Source: Bartonella sp. B1099
GTDB taxonomy: Bacteria; Pseudomonadota; Alphaproteobacteria; Rhizobiales; Rhizobiaceae
DNA: 64,000 nt
Assembly (NCBI RefSeq): GCF_944801835.1
Contig: NZ_CALYLN010000001.1
Location: 1 to 64,000, forward strand
Direction: 5' to 3'
The notes below the pieces were generated by a model. The model was not told the origin of the DNA. It worked only from the letters and a program-made list of their open reading frames with translations, and ran no database searches. The translations under genes were made by a program, and so were the position numbers. This document shows positions 1-7,851 of the stretch, piece after piece; within the stretch, counting starts at the first letter, position 1; each line of letters begins with the position of its first letter.

Positions 1-575
1 TTTCTTTAAAGAGATTCATTTGAAATAAAGCACATAATCACAATGCTTCTTTAAAACGTTTTAATATACTACTAAGCTCAAAATTGAGTTGAGTGAATTC
101 AAATAACTGACATTCTAAAATAAAAACGTATTAAAACGCTTGGTAGGTTTATCAAACCAATCAAAAGCAAATATGTATTAAGTGAAATGTCTATAACAAA
201 ATCCGTTTTTACATTTACGCGTGTTGGTTTTTTAAAGCAGCTTTTCATAAGACAAATAAACAAACGCTTTTTAGAACCTAAGTTTTAAGATTTGCTCTGC
301 TGTGAAATCTAGATTTTTGTTTTTTCGTAAATAAGACGTTCTTAAGAGCAAATGATAACTAAGTGATAACTGTTATAAAAAGAGGTTTTAAGCGTTTCTT
401 ATAAAAATCTCATTTTATGTTTCAAACGTTTAAACATTCACTTAAAGAGGTTCTTATAAGCGTATTTTCACTTTTCATTAAAACCTAATTTCTTTGCAAA
501 TTAACCAGCTTAAATTCGAACTCATTATTTTAGAATAAAGCATTTCTAATTTTCATATTATTAAATAAGCACTTG
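1..575 (+). repeat. AT-rich non-coding palindromic repeat, partial left copy
   Basis: No gene is visible. The sequence is a diverged copy of the non-coding repeat at about 32590-33080 (same orientation) and 51950-52330 (reverse orientation). Shared landmarks are the stretch around 60-115, the 'gctctgctgtgaaatctaga' segment near 293-312, and the run of AAACGTTT-like palindromes near 424-436. A hyphenated palindrome CTCAAAATTGAG lies at 77-88. The copy runs off the left edge of the window and loses similarity near 575, just before the toxin-antitoxin pair. Confidence 0.75.
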
Positions 576-580
576 AAATT

Positions 581-596
581 ATACCCATATGGGTAT
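581..596. promoter_or_regulatory. perfect 16-bp palindrome at the toxin start, likely operator
   Basis: ATACCCATATGGGTAT is a perfect palindrome. It covers the first possible start codon of the toxin ORF (589) and lies 10 bp before the better start at 607. TTGAAA at 573-578 with TATTAA at 596-601 gives a 17-bp spacer, so the palindrome would sit inside the promoter. XRE-type antitoxins usually repress their own operon through such sites; the assignment here is by position and symmetry only. Confidence 0.6.
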
Positions 597-606
597 ATTA
601 ACAATT

Positions 607-957
607 ATGAGTAAAATAAAACGTATCATATGGCTTGGATCTTCACGAAAAGATATAAAAAGTTTTTCAGATCTTATTCAACAAAGGATTGGTTATGCTC
701 TTTATCTTGCTCAGATAGGAGATAAAGGAGAAAATGTTAAGGTTCTCAAGGGATTTGGATCTGCCAATGTTCTAGAAATTATCGAACGTGATATTCAAGG
801 AACTTATCGTGCTGTTTATACGGTACAATATAAAAAGTCTCTTTATGTGTTGCATTGTTTCCAAAAAAAATCGACCCATGGCATTGCAACCCCAAAACCA
901 GATATCAACTTGATTAAAGAACGTCTCAAGTTAGCAGAACAATTAGAAGGAAATTAA
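607..957 (+). CDS. Gp49/HigB-family toxin of a type II toxin-antitoxin pair
   Basis: The 117-residue product has the layout of the phage-derived Gp49-like/HigB family (DUF891). It begins with a basic segment with K-I-K-R-I-I-W, followed by a helical stretch, then the core strand region (YRAVYTVQY, YVLHCFQKKS) and a C-terminal helix with IKERLKLAEQL. Members are ribosome-dependent or free mRNA interferases that stop translation when the antitoxin is lost. I prefer ATG 607 to ATG 589 because 589 lies inside a perfect palindrome that looks like the operator and because family members start close to the K-rich segment. The stop is followed one base later by the antitoxin start, so the two are co-translated. 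It occupies the place where the sister copy of the repeat (33080-33720) has non-coding sequence. Confidence 0.8.
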   Translation: MSKIKRIIWLGSSRKDIKSFSDLIQQRIGYALYLAQIGDKGENVKVLKGFGSANVLEIIERDIQGTYRAVYTVQYKKSLYVLHCFQKKSTHGIATPKPDINLIKERLKLAEQLEGN

Positions 958-958
958 A

Positions 959-1282
959 ATGGTCAATGTTTTTCACGGTACTTCCAATGTCTATGCGGAT
1001 CTTGGCTTTTCAGATTCTAGAGAGATGCTAATTAAAGCGCAACTTGCACATAAGATTAGTCAAATTCTTAAAGAAAAGAACTTAACACAAAAGCAAGCTA
1101 GTCAACTTTTAAAAATGACGCAACCAAAATTGTCTAAACTTTTAAGTGGAGAATTTCGAGGGATAAGTGAAATGAAAATGCTTGAATGTTTGGCAAAATT
1201 GGGAAATGATATCAAGATTGTTGTGAGTTCGGAAAAAGTTAAAACGTTTGAAGGACAGTTTGAAGTTGTTTTTGCCTCTTAA
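959..1282 (+). CDS. XRE-family antitoxin (HTH_37 type), HigA-like
   Basis: The 107-residue protein carries a helix-turn-helix at about residues 39-65 (LTQKQASQLLKMTQPKLSK), typical of the HTH_37/XRE antitoxins that accompany Gp49-type toxins. The start is supported by AGAAGGAAA just upstream, inside the end of the toxin gene. The order toxin first, antitoxin second is that of higBA-type operons. The protein should neutralise the toxin by direct binding and repress the operon, plausibly through the palindrome at 581-596. No partner other than the toxin is needed to explain it. Confidence 0.85.
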   Translation: MVNVFHGTSNVYADLGFSDSREMLIKAQLAHKISQILKEKNLTQKQASQLLKMTQPKLSKLLSGEFRGISEMKMLECLAKLGNDIKIVVSSEKVKTFEGQFEVVFAS

Positions 1283-1284
1283 CC

Positions 1285-1440
1285 CTCTTTATGATTTACT
1301 TTTTATAGTCTATTCATACGTGGCAATTGTTTATAAAAAATGGTCAAATTAAACACGTATAAAAGTGTGGATTCTTAAGTGGATTCATGTAAAATAATTG
1401 AACTCAACATATTGACTTTATTGTGTTTTTTTGATATAAT
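1285..1440 (+). promoter_or_regulatory. phage late-promoter repeat, left copy
   Basis: TTGACT (1412-1417), a 17-bp spacer and TATAAT (1435-1440) form a near-consensus sigma-70 promoter on the plus strand. Upstream lie the inverted repeat ATACGTG (1316-1322) / CACGTAT (1354-1360) and two direct GTGGATTC repeats near 1369-1387. The same block recurs at 33725-33868 and, on the minus strand, directly upstream of the phage cassette at 51030-51180, which identifies it as the phage late promoter region. Here it no longer faces a phage gene; the first gene downstream is the membrane protein at 1838. Confidence 0.75.
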
Positions 1441-1537
1441 GTGTATTCTTATTCGGTACCCCTTTGACACGCCCTTGCCCTGCTTTCGGTGGCATTCTTT
1501 TTGGCTGCGAAATCACCTCTGTATTTTCTGTTGTCAT
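1418..1537 (-). pseudogene. N-terminal fragment of a phage small-terminase-like gene
   Basis: On the minus strand ATG 1537 is preceded by a good ribosome site (CTGGAG at 1548-1553). It opens a frame reading M-T-T-E-N-T-E-V-I-S-Q-P-K-R and then G-R-V-K-G-V-P-N-K-N-T. The G-R-x-K-G-x-P-N-K motif is common at the N terminus of phage small terminase subunits and DUF5681-type phage proteins. After about 32 codons the frame enters the late-promoter repeat and stops at 1418, so only the head of the gene remains. I infer a deletion scar of a prophage. The family call is tentative because only about 30 residues survive. Confidence 0.45.
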
Positions 1538-1557
1538 CCAATATTTTCTCCAGATAA

Positions 1558-1584
1558 CAAAAAACCCCGCAAACGCAGGGCTCT
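1558..1584 (-). terminator. rho-independent terminator (minus strand)
   Basis: Read on the minus strand, CCCTGC-GTTT-GCGGGG forms a six-pair stem (one U-G pair) followed by TTTTTT. It sits just upstream of the terminase-like fragment, as expected for the end of a preceding phage gene that has been lost. Confidence 0.7.
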
Positions 1585-1837
1585 CATTAATCATGCCAAT
1601 TTAATAAAAGGGGTTTAACAAAAAACGATCTACTGTAATTTTGGACGCAATTCGACCACTACAGCAGCGCTATAAAACACCATTATTTACACCATGTCAA
1701 CAAAAAAAATCACGATATTGTATATTTTTTTATTTTCTTGCCTAAATCTAGTATCTTTAACAACTAACCACTCACAATTGTATCTTCTAAACGAATCAAT
1801 TACAAAACTGAGAACTGCTAAAAAGAGGGGAAAAATA

Positions 1838-2992
1838 ATGGAAATAATCATAGTCATAGGAGGAATATTAATAGCAGCACATATGATCTACCACATCTCG
1901 AAGGTAGGAGAAAAAGGTTGGAATGTAGGATTTGAAAATACGATTTTATTAATCATAATAATCGATGTGTTTTTATATTTTGAATTCTCAGTGAACATAT
2001 TACTAATAATAGCAACTTTACTGTCTTTTAGGAGCTATTTAAGAATAAATGACTATGAAGAACAATTCGAGTTACTTCAGGAACAGAAAGATCGAGAAAT
2101 AGAAATATACAAAGAACAAATTACGAAATCGGATAGAAGTCTTTTAAAGAAGGATCAAGAAATATCGCAAAAATGGATTAAGCAATGGAATACAGAAATT
2201 AGGCTTTGGGAAAGGGATATACTAAGAATAAAACATCCAATGATGATAGATGAAGATTGTAAACACCACCATCCCATCATAAAAGATATCTGTGCTCAAG
2301 AATATAAAGAAATATCGTCTCTCTATGAGAAAGCTCTAGAAACAGAGCTTACTCCTGAGTACAACGAAAAAATCAACGCTTTAATGATGCACACCCACCC
2401 TATTTTTAAGAAAACTTATCTAAAAGCAATGCGACTAATGAAAAAAAGTGGGATAGTTGCTGAAAAGTTCATAGATCCACTTACAGAAAAAACATGTCAT
2501 AAACCTACAATGTTGTTGTTGCATTGGTGGCTATATGTAGTTGATGATATGATCGCGTCTCTGTATGAACAACAACAAGAAGACAAATCTAAAGGAGTAT
2601 ATAAAGAGCTAACATCTATGGAAATCTACTGGCGTGATATATCTAAAAATACAGAATATGAAGAGATAGAAGAGATACTAGAATTCCCATACCATCTGGT
2701 CCCTAAGTACGAATCCCTTTTAATTTGTAAAAAGGAACTTCTAGTGTTGTTAACTAACATTTCCGATATTTATAAAGCAGCAAGAAAAAAGTTTATTTAT
2801 TATAAGAGTCTTCTTGAAGCTGTTACAGAAGGATATATTGCTTTAGATGAGGATTGCTCTGCCGACGAGGTAAAATGGCGACTAAATGAGTATAAAGAAA
2901 AAGATAATCTACAAAATTCTGAAGATATTCCAACATTTGAGAGGGCTTATCAACTAGGAGCAATAGAAAGAATTAAATCAATACTATTATAG
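1838..2992 (+). CDS. membrane-anchored coiled-coil protein of unknown function
   Basis: I do not recognise a family. The reading frame is open from 1694, but ATG 1838 has the strong ribosome site AAAGAGGGG (1822-1830) seven bases upstream, so I choose it (384 residues). Residues about 2-19 form one hydrophobic helix, and about 34-66 (NTILLIIIIDVF, then SVNILLIIATLL) form two more. A charged E/K/Q-rich coiled-coil segment follows and then a largely helical soluble domain rich in W, H and K with no catalytic signature I can name. It stands alone between a prophage deletion scar and a truncated antitoxin gene, with no operon partner. The position and architecture would suit a phage-exclusion or abortive-infection protein, but nothing in the sequence proves it. 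Confidence 0.6.
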   Translation: MEIIIVIGGILIAAHMIYHISKVGEKGWNVGFENTILLIIIIDVFLYFEFSVNILLIIATLLSFRSYLRINDYEEQFELLQEQKDREIEIYKEQITKSDRSLLKKDQEISQKWIKQWNTEIRLWERDILRIKHPMMIDEDCKHHHPIIKDICAQEYKEISSLYEKALETELTPEYNEKINALMMHTHPIFKKTYLKAMRLMKKSGIVAEKFIDPLTEKTCHKPTMLLLHWWLYVVDDMIASLYEQQQEDKSKGVYKELTSMEIYWRDISKNTEYEEIEEILEFPYHLVPKYESLLICKKELLVLLTNISDIYKAARKKFIYYKSLLEAVTEGYIALDEDCSADEVKWRLNEYKEKDNLQNSEDIPTFERAYQLGAIERIKSILL

Positions 2993-3012
2993 GTTAAGCT
3001 ATTGGAATAGAC

Positions 3013-3168
3013 TTATAGGACAAGTGAAGCTAAATAATAATCCTCTGCTTCCTCTATTCCACGCTCAATAATCTCACGCAAATAAAAAGACTTTGTACGT
3101 CCTGTCTTAGCAGCTAAATTATTCAAACGTGTTTCAAGATCATTTGGTAAACGAATAGATATTGTCAT
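3013..3168 (-). pseudogene. truncated RelB/CopG-type ribbon-helix-helix antitoxin
   Basis: The frame from ATG 3168 (ribosome site GAGGATT) gives a ribbon-helix-helix protein: MTISIRLP for the strand, then LETRLNNLAAKTGRTKSFYLREIIERGIEEAEDYYLA. RelB-type antitoxins of this subfamily normally continue for another 25 or so residues that bind the toxin; here the frame ends after ASLVL at 3013. No RelE/StbE toxin follows. The 3' end was probably lost when the segment carrying the membrane-protein gene joined. A longer start at 3210 exists but has no ribosome site. Confidence 0.7.
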
Positions 3169-3251
3169 AACACAATCCTCATATTTGTGTTCAGTGTAAT
3201 ACAAATACAACGTATTGTACGGAAAAACGTTTCACGCCATGCTGCAAGAAA

Positions 3252-3584
3252 CTACGTGAGAAATGTTGCTAGCTTAGCAAGAACTTCGTTCATAATCATG
3301 GGAGGGACTGTTTCCATTTTCTTACCCTGACGCGCTCCGATATCAAGAGCACGTGGCTGGTCACAACGTATCACGCCTGTTGTATGCAATCCTACTCCCA
3401 TTAATGAGACAGCAAAACCTGCTGTTCTAGCAAAATTTCCTCCGCTTGTAATAGGTAAGACAATGGGTGTTTTCGTTACACGATTAAACGCTTCTGGTGA
3501 TACAATCAGTACAGGACGCGTTCCTTTTTGCTCATAGCCAGAAGATGGATCAAGAGATACAAGCCAAATTTCGCCCCGCTTCAT
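3252..3584 (-). CDS. mazF: MazF/PemK-family endoribonuclease toxin
   Basis: The roughly 110-residue product shows the full PemK/MazF fold signature: KRGEIWLVSLDPSSGYEQKGTRPVL at the N terminus, then VLPITS and the C-terminal CDQPRALD segment that contributes to the RNA site. Members cut mRNA at short sequence motifs. ATG 3584 overlaps the antitoxin stop as TGATG; a GTG at 3587 is also possible. Length and motifs look intact, so the gene should be functional. It resembles the ChpB/PemK branch more than the short MazF of E. coli. Confidence 0.88.
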   Translation of the reverse strand: MKRGEIWLVSLDPSSGYEQKGTRPVLIVSPEAFNRVTKTPIVLPITSGGNFARTAGFAVSLMGVGLHTTGVIRCDQPRALDIGARQGKKMETVPPMIMNEVLAKLATFLT

Positions 3585-3841
3585 CACAAGAGCTCTCTAC
3601 CAACAGGTTTAGCATCAAACCACTCCAAGTCCTCATCTACAAAATCATCTGACGGATTACATTGGGTTAGCAATTCATCAAGAGTATAACTTGGAAATGT
3701 TTGTGGCTTCACAATCAATTGCCCATTATCAACAGCCAAACCAACTTGCGTATTTTCTGTAAGATGGAGAACATCAAGCAATGCTGGCGGTATGGAAAGC
3801 ATCACTGACCCTCCAACTTTACGTAATTTTGTTGTATGCAT
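3584..3841 (-). CDS. mazE: MazE/ChpS-type antitoxin (SpoVT-AbrB fold)
   Basis: The 85-residue protein begins with the swapped-hairpin DNA-binding fold LRKVGGSVMLSIPPALLDVL of MazE/ChpS antitoxins. It ends with an acidic toxin-binding tail (SDDFVDEDLEWFD). It overlaps the toxin gene by one base, which couples their translation. GAGAGGG precedes the start. It should repress the operon together with the toxin, possibly at the inverted repeat just upstream. Confidence 0.87.
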   Translation of the reverse strand: MHTTKLRKVGGSVMLSIPPALLDVLHLTENTQVGLAVDNGQLIVKPQTFPSYTLDELLTQCNPSDDFVDEDLEWFDAKPVGRELL

Positions 3842-3861
3842 AAAACGCCCTCTCTAAAATA

Positions 3862-3877
3862 TTATATAAAAATATAA
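3862..3877. promoter_or_regulatory. inverted repeat upstream of mazEF
   Basis: TTATAT-AAAA-ATATAA is a perfect 6-4-6 inverted repeat 20 bp before the mazE start. Its position suits the operator or the -10 region of the operon, although in AT-rich DNA such symmetry is weak evidence. Confidence 0.4.
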
Positions 3878-3934
3878 CATTTTATAAGCTATTTCAAGAG
3901 CTTTTAATGCTTTAATAAAAATACCAGTAAAACC

Positions 3935-4429
3935 TTACCATTTATTTTTTTGGTCAAAATACTTCTGGAGAGCATTCAGAGCAATCCGCAATGAACTTAC
4001 AAGATGTGGTATCTCTTGCTCTTCTACAACAAGATATTGTAAAGACGTATAAAGATTATACTGTCTATAGAGACGCTGTGCCTCTCTTACCACCTCTTGT
4101 ATATTTGAAAACTTCTCTGTTGCACGTTCAACCCACTTCTCTCTTGCTTTGTCATCAGAAGATGATGGCATTTCGTCATAAATAGCGCTTGGCAAACCTT
4201 TTGCACACGAATAGTCATTTCTCACTTCAAGATATTTTTGCGCAGCATCATACTGATCTTGGGTAAGCACACCTTTTAAACACAGCCGCCCAACATAAGT
4301 ACCAGAAAGCGGATTTTTAGCCTCTTCTATGGTCAAACCAAAGCGCTTTGCACGCATTTCAATTGCCAATTGATTAACAGGATCTTGACGTACTGTTACT
4401 TGTGAAATGTAAGCATCTTGCTTTCTCAT
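3935..4429 (-). CDS. conserved phage-type hypothetical protein
   Basis: The start at 4429 is chosen because GAGGGGATGT lies directly before it; an upstream ATG at 4441 is inside that ribosome site. The 164-residue protein has a segment (QDPVNQLAIEMRAKRFGLT, NPLSGTYVGRLCLKGVLT, QYDAAQKYLEVRNDY) that I associate with small uncharacterised phage or island proteins of Rhizobiales. Its second half is helical. It has no enzyme motif. It sits just downstream of ssb on the same strand and is likely co-transcribed, pointing to a role in phage or plasmid DNA metabolism, but the function is unknown. Confidence 0.6.
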   Translation of the reverse strand: MRKQDAYISQVTVRQDPVNQLAIEMRAKRFGLTIEEAKNPLSGTYVGRLCLKGVLTQDQYDAAQKYLEVRNDYSCAKGLPSAIYDEMPSSSDDKAREKWVERATEKFSNIQEVVREAQRLYRQYNLYTSLQYLVVEEQEIPHLVSSLRIALNALQKYFDQKNKW

Positions 4430-4483
4430 ACATCCCCTCATCTATGGAAACTCACATTTTTTTCTTTTTGCTATATCTTTAAA

Positions 4484-4906
4484 TCAAAACGGCATGCTGT
4501 CATGAGCAGATATGCCATAATCATCAGCACCTGAAGCGATAGATGAAGGAGTGGATTGCTCTTTTTTTGCATCAAGCAACTGCAATTCGCCTTTGTATTG
4601 TGACAAGACAATCTCTGTTGTGAAGCGGTCAATACCGTTTTTATCTTGCCATTTACGGGTTTGTAATTTTCCTTCTACATAAACCTTTGAACCTTTGTGT
4701 AAATATTGAAGAGCAATTTTTGCCAAATGTGGATTAAAAACTACCACGGAATGCCATTCAGTTTTCTCTACTTTTTGATTGGTATTTTTATCCGTATAGC
4801 TCTCAGAAGTAGCCAACCGAAAATTGACGACTTCAACACCAGAATTCATTGTTTTGCTTTCGGGATCTGCCCCTAAATAGCCAATTAAGATCACTTTATT
4901 CAACAT
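4484..4906 (-). CDS. ssb: single-stranded DNA-binding protein (phage/island type)
   Basis: The product has the full OB-fold of bacterial [19 protein letters not shown] at the N terminus, [18 protein letters not shown] and [18 protein letters not shown]. It ends in the acidic tip DSMPF, which recruits partner proteins in SSBs (usually D-D-I-P-F). At about 140 residues it is shorter than chromosomal alphaproteobacterial SSBs (about 160-170), with a short linker, as in phage- and plasmid-encoded versions. ATG 4906 matches the usual N terminus; ATG 4921 would add five residues. It should coat single-stranded DNA during replication of the mobile unit. Confidence 0.9.
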   Translation of the reverse strand: MLNKVILIGYLGADPESKTMNSGVEVVNFRLATSESYTDKNTNQKVEKTEWHSVVVFNPHLAKIALQYLHKGSKVYVEGKLQTRKWQDKNGIDRFTTEIVLSQYKGELQLLDAKKEQSTPSSIASGADDYGISAHDSMPF

Positions 4907-5130
4907 GTTTGTAAGTTCCATTTGATTTGCATTTTATATACGTAAAATCCTATCATAATTTGTTTATTTTTTCAATTATTTCAATAAGATAACAACATTT
5001 TTTAAGTATTATCGCTATGAACGGCATTAATTTTGTTAAAAAACAGTTATAAGTAACTGAATATACGCTGTTAATACTAACTTAACATCACTTAATCGCT
5101 TGCATTTTCATTTGTTTTTTATAGCAAAAC

Positions 5131-5164
5131 AAAAGCCGCACCCATTTAAGACGCGGCTTTTTTT
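5131..5164. terminator. bidirectional rho-independent terminator
   Basis: AAAAGCCGC (5131-5139) pairs perfectly with GCGGCTTTT (5153-5161), flanked by T-rich runs on both strands. It ends transcription of the YdcK-like gene that stops at 5191. Very similar terminators end the other two YdcK-like clusters (32428-32458 and 52543-52572), which supports a common origin. Confidence 0.85.
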
Positions 5165-5190
5165 CTATAAGGCAACCCTCAGCCCCTTAT

Positions 5191-6054
5191 TTAGGCTGTT
5201 TTATCTAAAGTTTGTTCACTACCGTCAATATCATCACAAATCTTTTGCTTACCATTAATAACGGCATTGCCATAAATTTTCACACCCTCTGCAATAATAG
5301 ACCTGTTAGAAATACATGCATCATCATAAATTTCTACTTTTCCATAAATACGAGCATTCTCATAAACACGGGCGTTGCCATAAATCTTGACATCTTTGTA
5401 AACAAGCGCTTTGCCATAAACCCTAGCATTATCAAAAATATGAGAACCCTCGTATACATAAGCAGATCCTGATACTTTAGCATTGCCATAAACAGAGCCC
5501 TTTACATGAGCACTATGCCAAACTTTTGCATCGTCATAAATTTTTGCCTCTATACAAATAAAGGCTTTGCCATAAACCACCGCATTGTCACAAACTTGAC
5601 CACAAATTTTTGCGTCCCCATAAACCTTAGCATTATCACTAACCACGCACTTGCCATAAATCCGCCCCTTGTTACGAAACCACACGTCACTACAAATGTT
5701 GGCATTATCATAAATATGAGCATTGCCATAAACACGGGTATCGCTACCATAAACCTTAGCTTTTCCATAAATCTTGGCATTGCCATAAACTTTGGCATTA
5801 TCAGCAACAGCAGCGTCATTACGTATTTTTGCATTTTCAGAAATGACAGCATTCATAATAACCATAGCATTATCATAAACCCAACAATCCCCATCATGGG
5901 ATAGGTTGCGTTCATTTTCAATAAAGCCACCTAGATCACCAGTCTTGACATCATCAAAATCTCTTAAAGCACGAATGCGATAAAGGTTTCTAGGTTGACG
6001 AGTTTCAATATCGTAAACTTGTTTTGTTCTGTCTGTAATTTCATATTTTTTCAT
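5191..6054 (-). CDS. YdcK-like left-handed beta-helix protein
   Basis: The 287-residue protein opens with a conserved head (KYEITDRT, LYRIRALRDF, DVKTGDLGGFIENERNLSHDGDCWVYDNA). It continues with more than 25 near-hexapeptide units of the type V-Y-G-N-A-K. This is the pattern of the YdcK/DUF-type hexapeptide beta-helix known from enterobacteria and phages; no catalytic residue is evident and the cellular role is unknown. AAGGAA precedes the start. It is the single-gene version of the clusters at 29947-32364 and 52665-55674, and its leader is cut short (see 6088-6124). The terminator at 5131 follows it. Confidence 0.8.
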   Translation of the reverse strand: MKKYEITDRTKQVYDIETRQPRNLYRIRALRDFDDVKTGDLGGFIENERNLSHDGDCWVYDNAMVIMNAVISENAKIRNDAAVADNAKVYGNAKIYGKAKVYGSDTRVYGNAHIYDNANICSDVWFRNKGRIYGKCVVSDNAKVYGDAKICGQVCDNAVVYGKAFICIEAKIYDDAKVWHSAHVKGSVYGNAKVSGSAYVYEGSHIFDNARVYGKALVYKDVKIYGNARVYENARIYGKVEIYDDACISNRSIIAEGVKIYGNAVINGKQKICDDIDGSEQTLDKTA

Positions 6055-6087
6055 TGGAATGTTTCCTTATCGTAATGAGGTTTCTAT

Positions 6088-6124
6088 TGACACCCTACAA
6101 GGGCGTCGGTTGCTAGCAACACAT
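6088..6124 (-). ncRNA. remnant of the YdcK leader RNA
   Basis: The minus strand keeps only the 3' part of the leader found whole at 29704-29946: TGTGTTGCTAGC, the end of the closing helix, and the last hairpin (CGCCCTTGTAGGGTG at 6091-6105). The 5' arm and inner helices have been replaced by the integrase-upstream region, so the RNA cannot form its full fold. Confidence 0.6.
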
Positions 6125-6290
6125 TGATTTATATAGATAATTCACTGTTTTTCATATTGAATTAGAGACCCGAATATAGTAAGGTTTTCGCATTCCAAAC
6201 CCTCTCAGATTGAATCAATAAAAATCACTTGCTTGCACACCACAAGCGGGGCTGGCGTGTGGGTAAAATTTATACAAGAAAGGACTAAAA
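6125..6290 (+). repeat. integrase upstream region, duplicated at 34459-34625
   Basis: About 165 bp preceding the integrase start are repeated with roughly 75-80% identity before the integrase fragment at 34626. Both end in AAGAAAGGA(C/G)TAAAAATG. Such a conserved intergenic segment next to an integrase is the usual place for an attachment site or excisionase sites, but no core duplication could be pinned down. Confidence 0.45.
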
Positions 6291-6312
6291 ATGGCTCTTA
6301 TGAACCGTCTTA

Positions 6313-7440
6313 ATGCAAGATCTGTCGCAACATTGGGAGCTGGCAAATAGTGTGATGGTGCCGGCTAAAGATGGTGGTGCTCAATGGCTTTATCGTTATA
6401 CCATTCACGGGCGCCGTCGTGAAATGGGCTTGGGTGCCTTAAGACATGTCTCTTTAAAAAAAGCCCGTGAATTGGCAAACCAATGGCGTTCTGTTTTACA
6501 TGATGGGCGTGACCCTATTAAAGAACGTGAAAAACAAAAGCGTGAAGCAATGCGTAATCTCCATTATTTAAAAGATATCGCTTTGGATACTTTTGAAAGT
6601 CGTAAAGCTGAATTAAAAGGGGATGGGAAAGATGGACATTGGTTTGCACCTTTGCGGCTTTATATTCTCCCTAAATTAGGCTGTCTGCCCGTTTCTGAGA
6701 TTACACAAACAGAGATACGCAATACCCTTGCCCCTATCTGGCATACAAAAGCTGATACAGCGCGTAAAGCACTGAATCGTCTTAATATTTGTCTCAAACA
6801 TGCGGCTGCCTTAGGATTGAATGTTGATTTACAAGCAACAGAAAAAGCACGCGCTCTCTTAGGAAAGCAACTCCATAAAGCACAAAATATACCAGCCATG
6901 GATTGGAGAGATATACCGGCTTTTTATAAAACACTTTGCGAAAAAACAACCCTAACACAACTGGCTTTGCGCTTGCTTATCCTTACAGGGGTTCGTGCCA
7001 ATTCCTTGCGTCATATTCGTGAAGATCAAGTTGAGGGTGATATCTGGACTATCCCTGCTGAGAATATGAAAGGTAGACGTGATGCTACAACAGAATTTCG
7101 CGTGCCTTTATCATCAGAAGCATTAGACATTTTAAAACAAGCGCGTTTGCTTTCTCGCAACGATTTCTTTTTTTCTGCAACCGGTCGTGGTCCTCTTGCT
7201 GATAAGTGTATGGCACACTATATGCAACAGATTGGACTTGAAGCACGTCCGCATGGATTTCGCTCTAGTTTACGCGATTGGCTTGCTGAAACAACCGATG
7301 CCCCCTATGAAGTCGCTGAAACCATTCTAAGTCATACAGTTGGAGGGCAAGTGGAACGTGCTTATCGTCGTACAGATTATTTAGAACAGCGCCGTGTTTA
7401 TATGGATAAATGGGCGGCTTATGTCACAGGTCAATCTTAA
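6313..7440 (+). pseudogene. P4-type tyrosine recombinase (integrase), N terminus disrupted
   Basis: The body is a complete P4/DUF4102-type integrase. It has GLGALRHVSLKKARELA in the arm-binding domain, the first catalytic Arg in LTGVRANSLRH, the H-x-x-R pair in PHGFRSSLRDW, the later His in ILSHTVGG, and the Tyr in RAYRRTDYLEQRR. The true start is ATG 6291 (ribosome site AAGGA), which reads M-A-L-M-N-R-L-N-A-R-S-V-A-T-L and hits TAG at 6348. Comparison with the intact N terminus at 34626-34766 shows that 17 bases are also missing after 6369, shifting the frame. The remaining ORF starts from out-of-frame ATG 6313 or in-frame ATG 6355, without the first 25 or so residues. The arm-site binding face is therefore damaged while the catalytic domain is intact. 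Confidence 0.85.
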
Positions 7441-7650
7441 GATATGGGGTGCATAACCCCATTATCTGTGGATAACTTTATCTCTCTGTTCTCTCATTCC
7501 CTCTCAATAAAATTCATAAATTATCACATGAGAAAATGTATAATAAAATACTGTTTTCTATGAATAAAATACCTTCAAAAATAAACCAAAATGTGTTTAA
7601 TAAATAGGCATGATTTGTTCTCATTTTTTAATATTTGAAAGGATTTTAGT

Positions 7651-7851
7651 ATGATAGAAAATGATATTCTTTTAACAGACCGTGAAAGTGCAAAACTGCT
7701 TCATATGAGTGTCTCAACTTTCCGCCGTCATGTGACCAATGGCTCTCTTCCAAAACCTTTAAAATTTGGTTTTTTATCCCGTTGGTTACAATCGGATCTT
7801 ACCAATGTTATCGAACAAGCAAAACAGCAACGTCAAAGTGATGCGGCATAA
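7651..7851 (+). CDS. alpA: AlpA-family excisionase/transcription regulator
   Basis: The 66-residue protein is a MerR-like winged helix of the AlpA type: LLTDRESAKLLHMSVSTFRRHVTNGSLPKPLKFG, then RWLQSDLTNVIEQ. In P4-like satellites AlpA activates or assists excision by the neighbouring integrase. GAAAGGATT lies before the start. The gene follows the integrase and leads into the primase-like gene, with which it overlaps at 7841-7851, the usual order of satellite replication modules. Confidence 0.85.
   Translation: MIENDILLTDRESAKLLHMSVSTFRRHVTNGSLPKPLKFGFLSRWLQSDLTNVIEQAKQQRQSDAA

Noticed and set aside
1379-1618. 79-residue plus-strand ORF
   Set aside because: It crosses a promoter, the start of an opposite-strand phage gene and a terminator, and its sequence is not protein-like.
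5212-5904. Long frames antisense or out of frame to YdcK-like genes (also near 30307, 31675, 52953, 53653, 55219)
   Set aside because: Repeated V-Y-G-N-A codons produce open, N/I/M-rich frames on other strands; these are composition artefacts.
6125-6290. tRNA gene as integrase attachment site
   Set aside because: No cloverleaf or T-loop sequence could be found in this region or near 34459-34625.
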